Shown here: in pieces, positions 61,577-64,000 of the stretch | Position numbering within the stretch: position 1 is the first letter of the stretch | How the letters are laid out: each line of letters starts with the position of its first letter | NCBI GenBank assembly: GCA_963709485.1 | Contig: CAVPWE010000007.1 | Coordinates: forward strand, 186,001 to 250,000 | Origin: JAXDBM01 sp963709485 | Lineage (GTDB): Bacteria > Desulfobacterota > Syntrophia > Syntrophales > Fen-1087 | DNA: 64,000 nt | Reading direction: 5' to 3' | The notes under the pieces: model-generated | The model's input: only the letters and a program-made list of their open reading frames with translations | What the model was told of the DNA's origin: nothing | Database searches by the model: none | Made by a program: the position numbers and the translations under genes

Positions 61577-61780
61577 ATGTTGTGGACGATGGCTGTGGTT
61601 CTGATGAGTATATGGCTGATGGGTTTGGTAACCGGCTCAACGACGGGCTCGTTCATTCACATTCTCCACATAGCCGCGGTTGTCCTGCTGGTGGTCAGTA
61701 TCAGTCAAGAGGTTACGATCTATCGGAAACCGAATCATATATTACGCAGTCGCGGTCCAAAACCAGACAATGGACGTTGA
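61577..61780 (+). CDS. lmo0937-like small membrane protein (DUF5670 type)
   Basis: 67 aa from ATG 61577 with GGAAAGGAGG upstream. MLWTMAVVLMSIWLMGLVTG and the second hydrophobic segment FIHILHIAAVVLLVVSIS fit the lmo0937/DUF5670 family of two-helix proteins, which are usually about 45-55 aa. The extra hydrophilic tail after SQEVTIYRKPN is not part of the family and could come from a lost stop codon. Function unknown; relatives often sit with envelope-stress genes. Confidence 0.7.
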   Translation: MLWTMAVVLMSIWLMGLVTGSTTGSFIHILHIAAVVLLVVSISQEVTIYRKPNHILRSRGPKPDNGR

Positions 61781-61845
61781 CCTGCCCCTGAGTTAGCACC
61801 CTATTCAAGTCAGGGCGCTTCATTTTTATGGCACTCAGTGATGCC

Positions 61846-62206
61846 ATGCCCCGGATGCCGGGGGTCGATACCCGTGATTTGGTAAGGACTCTGCAATCTC
61901 AAGGCATCCGTGTCCTGGGTTCCTCGATCATCGGCCTTTAGAATCACCTCCCGGAGAATATGGATGCCATCATCGATCATGCGATCAGCCATGACACGGT
62001 TTTTCATCAGTTCATGCTCTATTCACCTGTTCCGAACACACCTCTTTATGAAAAGCACAAGCAGGACGATACACTGCTTTCAGAGTACAAATTTTCCCAT
62101 GCCGATGCCTACGGGCAGTATCGCTTCAACTACTGCCATCCACATATCAAGGACGAAAGGAAGAGGCGTATCTGCTGGATGCTTTCCAGCGTGACATTCC
62201 TTTTAG
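61846..62206 (+). pseudogene. Decayed radical SAM protein fragment
   Basis: Frame GVDTRDLVRTLQSQGIRVLG, SSIIGL, then TAG, then NHLPENMDAIIDHAIS and HQFMLYSPVPNTPLYEKHK match the C-terminal part of B12-type radical SAM proteins. After DERK a frameshift is needed to reach EEAYLLDAFQRD, another family motif. The cluster-binding N-terminal half is absent. Ends just before repeat copy B. Confidence 0.7.
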
Positions 62207-62211
62207 TGTCT

Positions 62212-62388
62212 CCCTCAACATCTTGAGGTTCCACCAAATATCGAGGCCAAACGAGTCATTTCATGCTTTTCCGCTGCTCTCTCCTGTTAATCTAACCCCC
62301 AGTTATTAAAGCGTGAATTCAACTTCCACTCTTTTCTTCAACGATTGGCAGGCAAATTGCTTTCACAGTTTCCATGATCCTTTCAATC
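62212..62388 (+). repeat. Diverged direct repeat, copy B
   Basis: Starts with CCTCAA-CATC-TTGAGG and aligns with copy A (61298-61470), about 910 bp apart. It runs into the first codons of the ABM-domain gene at 62374, so copy A may come from duplication of that gene's upstream region. Confidence 0.75.
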
Positions 62389-62679
62389 ATACGAATGAAA
62401 GTCATTCCTGGAAAACGCGTGGAGCTGTCACAGACGATTGCTTCATTGTGCGGATCCATAAGGATGGAGAAGGGATGCCGGCGGTGCGATTTCTGCCAGG
62501 GTATGGAAAATGAAAATCGATTCTTTCTTCTCGAAGAGTGGGATACTCAGGAAAACCTCATGGCCCACCTGAAGTCGGAGCATTTCAGAGTGCTCCGGGG
62601 GGCGATGAACCTTCTTGAAGAGCCCTATGAAATGATGTTCCACAAGGTTTTCCACCCGGCGGGGATTGACAATCTATAG
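62374..62679 (+). CDS. ABM-domain (antibiotic biosynthesis monooxygenase-like) protein
   Basis: 101 aa ferredoxin-like fold of the quinol monooxygenase/ABM type: MILSIIRMKVIPGKRVELSQ, FFLLEEWDTQENLMAHLKSEHF and the end EPYEMMFHKVF are typical. The GCRRCDFCQ segment has three Cys in a short span, seen in a subset of the family and possibly redox active. No Shine-Dalgarno is evident for ATG 62374; ATG 62395 is an alternative. Substrate unknown. Confidence 0.75.
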   Translation: MILSIIRMKVIPGKRVELSQTIASLCGSIRMEKGCRRCDFCQGMENENRFFLLEEWDTQENLMAHLKSEHFRVLRGAMNLLEEPYEMMFHKVFHPAGIDNL

Positions 62680-62754
62680 ACCGGGCTGTGGGAAATGGAC
62701 AAATGACGTACAAGAGAAGGTGTGGGAAGCTGATCCAAATCGAAAATGATCGTA

Positions 62755-62768
62755 AGGACTATAGTCCT
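62755..62768. promoter_or_regulatory. 14-bp palindrome upstream of the exported repeat protein
   Basis: AGGACTATAGTCCT, perfect, in a 230-bp gap, 142 bp before the next start. May be an operator or chance. Confidence 0.3.
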
Positions 62769-62909
62769 GAACGTGCGGGGAAGAGGTATTTGAAAAGGCA
62801 ATCGATCAAAAGGTCCTGAAAGATTGTGCCGACGCTTAACATGATGTCCGGAGAATAGGTCTTGTAATGAACCATGTCACAATCCAACTTACAGAGAGGA
62901 GTAATCGCC

Positions 62910-63470
62910 ATGAAAAAGAGAATGTTGCTGGTCGTTGTTCCGTTGATGATGGCAGTTCTAGTACAATGTGTTTCGGTCCCTCAGAGGTGGCCGGCATATG
63001 AAAGAAGGACTGAGGATCGAATGTTTGCGCTTCAACAGAAGATTGGCACCGGGTTGGCATCTGGTGAGCTGAACCCGAACGAGGCTCAGAACCTTCTGGC
63101 AAAACTTGAGAACGTCCGCGGGGAGTATATGGTTCTCAGGGAAAGAAGGACCACGGCGGAAGAATGGGATCCGCTTCTCGGGAGGCTTGACGATCTGGAG
63201 AGGGAGGTTAACAGGGTGCGCGTGCAACCTTCAAGAATCGATGAGACGAGAATCGAGGATCGGATGATCGTGCTCCAGAGGAGGATCGATGAGGGGATCG
63301 TGGCTGGAAGGTTGGCGCGTGTCCAGGGAAGGGAATTTCAATTACGATTGGATTCCATCCGAAGGGAATTTTTGCAACGGATAAAAGACCGACCCTTCAC
63401 CCCGGAGGAAAGAGCAGAGACTGCCAGCCGGCTTGACGTCCTTGAAAGGGATATCAACAGGGTTTGGTAA
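62910..63470 (+). CDS. Exported protein with two tandem helical repeats
   Basis: 186 aa from ATG 62910 with AGAGAGGA upstream; the longer frame from 62874 is not supported. Signal sequence MKKRMLLVVVPLMMAVLVQC; the LVQC could be a non-canonical lipobox, with Gln at -1. The mature part is two repeats of about 70 residues, each starting R-x-E-D-R-M-x-x-L-Q-x-x-I and ending LDDLEREVNRV or LDVLERDINRV, with high charge and likely coiled-coil helices. I do not recognise a named family. YtxH-like and a small membrane protein follow, so an envelope or periplasmic role is likely. Confidence 0.75.
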   Translation: MKKRMLLVVVPLMMAVLVQCVSVPQRWPAYERRTEDRMFALQQKIGTGLASGELNPNEAQNLLAKLENVRGEYMVLRERRTTAEEWDPLLGRLDDLEREVNRVRVQPSRIDETRIEDRMIVLQRRIDEGIVAGRLARVQGREFQLRLDSIRREFLQRIKDRPFTPEERAETASRLDVLERDINRVW

Positions 63471-63552
63471 AATTCATTGGCGCCCGATCGCAGCCCGTGT
63501 ATTTTGGATATATCGGCGAGAAGAAAACCAAATGAAGAAAGGAGAAATCAAT

Positions 63553-63912
63553 ATGGCAGAGCATGAAAAACCACAGTGTCATTTCCTCACGGGATTATTG
63601 ATTGGTAGCGTTTTGGGGGCATTGGCAGGCATTCTATTCGCACCGAAATCCGGAAAAGAACTGAGGTCTGACATCAAGGAGAAAGGGGGCAAAGTTTTAA
63701 AGGACGGGAGGGAAATTTATTCTGATGCGAGTACGAGAGTGAAGGAGATCCTTGAAGAAGTCAAGCATCAAACAAAGGAGCTGAAGAAGGAAGCGGATCG
63801 ACATCTTACCGAGGCTCGCCAGAAGGCGAAAGAGATCTTGGCACATGGTGAGAAAAGGGAGGCCGAAGCTGCTGAAGAAGTGAAAGGAGACACAGGAGAA
63901 AAGAAAGTCTAA
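63553..63912 (+). CDS. YtxH-domain protein
   Basis: 119 aa from ATG 63553 with AAAGGAGA upstream. One membrane helix with the YtxH glycine pattern (FLTGLLIGSVLGALAGILFA followed by PKSGKELR) near residues 11-35, then a long charged helical tail (KEILEEVKHQTKELKKEADR) that should form a coiled coil. A general-stress family protein of unknown molecular function. Confidence 0.9.
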   Translation: MAEHEKPQCHFLTGLLIGSVLGALAGILFAPKSGKELRSDIKEKGGKVLKDGREIYSDASTRVKEILEEVKHQTKELKKEADRHLTEARQKAKEILAHGEKREAEAAEEVKGDTGEKKV

Positions 63913-63930
63913 ATCGGAAGGGGGAAGATC

Positions 63931-64000
63931 ATGAATCCAACGCTGGCAACGCTCTTGGCCATCAGTGTTGCTGTCATTGCGGCCATCCAGGTTTTGATCC
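63931..64000 (+). CDS. Small membrane protein, truncated by the window end
   Basis: ATG at 63931 with AAGGGGGAAG upstream; MNPTLATLLAISVAVIAAIQ and VLI are visible before the window stops. A hydrophobic N-terminal helix directly after YtxH suggests a DUF948-like partner, which often follows YtxH, but too little is present to assign it. Confidence 0.5.
   Translation, partial: MNPTLATLLAISVAVIAAIQVLI

Noticed and set aside
1..64000. tRNA, rRNA, CRISPR array, prophage or replication origin
   Set aside because: I looked for tRNA-like cloverleaf ends, regularly spaced repeats, phage genes and DnaA-box clusters by eye and found none that I could support.

Overview
The window looks like chromosomal DNA of a Gram-negative, probably strictly anaerobic bacterium of the Deltaproteobacteria/Desulfobacterota type; a Syntrophus/Smithella-like relative is my best guess. 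This is inferred from gene content: an LptD outer-membrane assembly protein, zinc-ribbon forms of S14, S4 and L36, a ferredoxin:thioredoxin reductase-rubredoxin fusion, a CoA-transferase/GNAT fusion, acyl-CoA ligase and crotonase genes, and many Fe-S proteins. No rRNA or taxon-specific marker is present, so the assignment stays loose.

Positions 1-20.5 kb hold the end of rpoC and one long co-directional array of translation genes: rpsL, rpsG, tuf, the S10, spc and alpha clusters, secY, map, infA, rpoA and rplQ, closed by an intrinsic terminator. fusA is absent between rpsG and tuf, and adk is absent between secY and map. A strong hairpin with a U-rich tail lies between rpsJ and rplC. Positions 20.5-28.2 kb carry a small EF-Tu-domain-2-like protein with its own promoter and terminator, folC, lptD, rplM-rpsI, argC and cysS.

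Positions 28.2-51 kb are a mosaic of small transcription units: a hybrid sensor kinase translationally coupled to a tiny gamma-glutamylcyclotransferase-like gene, the CoA-transferase/GNAT fusion, a cNMP-binding diguanylate cyclase overlapping a radical SAM gene, a TM2 protein, a DUF47/PhoU-like protein, a beta-hydroxyacid dehydrogenase, a dihydrodipicolinate-synthase-like aldolase, a tandem ACT protein, groES-groEL, the FTR-rubredoxin/glutaredoxin pair, two metallophosphoesterases, a crotonase, a QueG-like ferredoxin protein coupled to a cysteine-dioxygenase-like cupin, an acyl-CoA synthetase, an HdrD/GlpC-like Fe-S protein and a cysteine desulfurase. A perfect 32-bp palindrome separates the divergent acyl-CoA synthetase and Fe-S genes.

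Positions 51.3-59.4 kb are a complete minus-strand potassium uptake operon: a 26-aa membrane microprotein, then kdpF, kdpA, kdpB, kdpC, kdpD and kdpE. Most of these genes are joined by 4-bp overlaps. The microprotein and KdpF are too short for ordinary gene calling.

Positions 59.4-64 kb are more plastic. They hold two AGGA-loop hairpins in front of a hemolysin III gene, a broken IS630-type transposase, a decayed radical SAM gene, two diverged copies of a repeat of about 170 bp that starts with a conserved hairpin, and small envelope or stress-type genes (lmo0937-like, ABM monooxygenase, a two-repeat exported protein, YtxH and a truncated membrane protein). No tRNA, rRNA, CRISPR array or origin was recognised.
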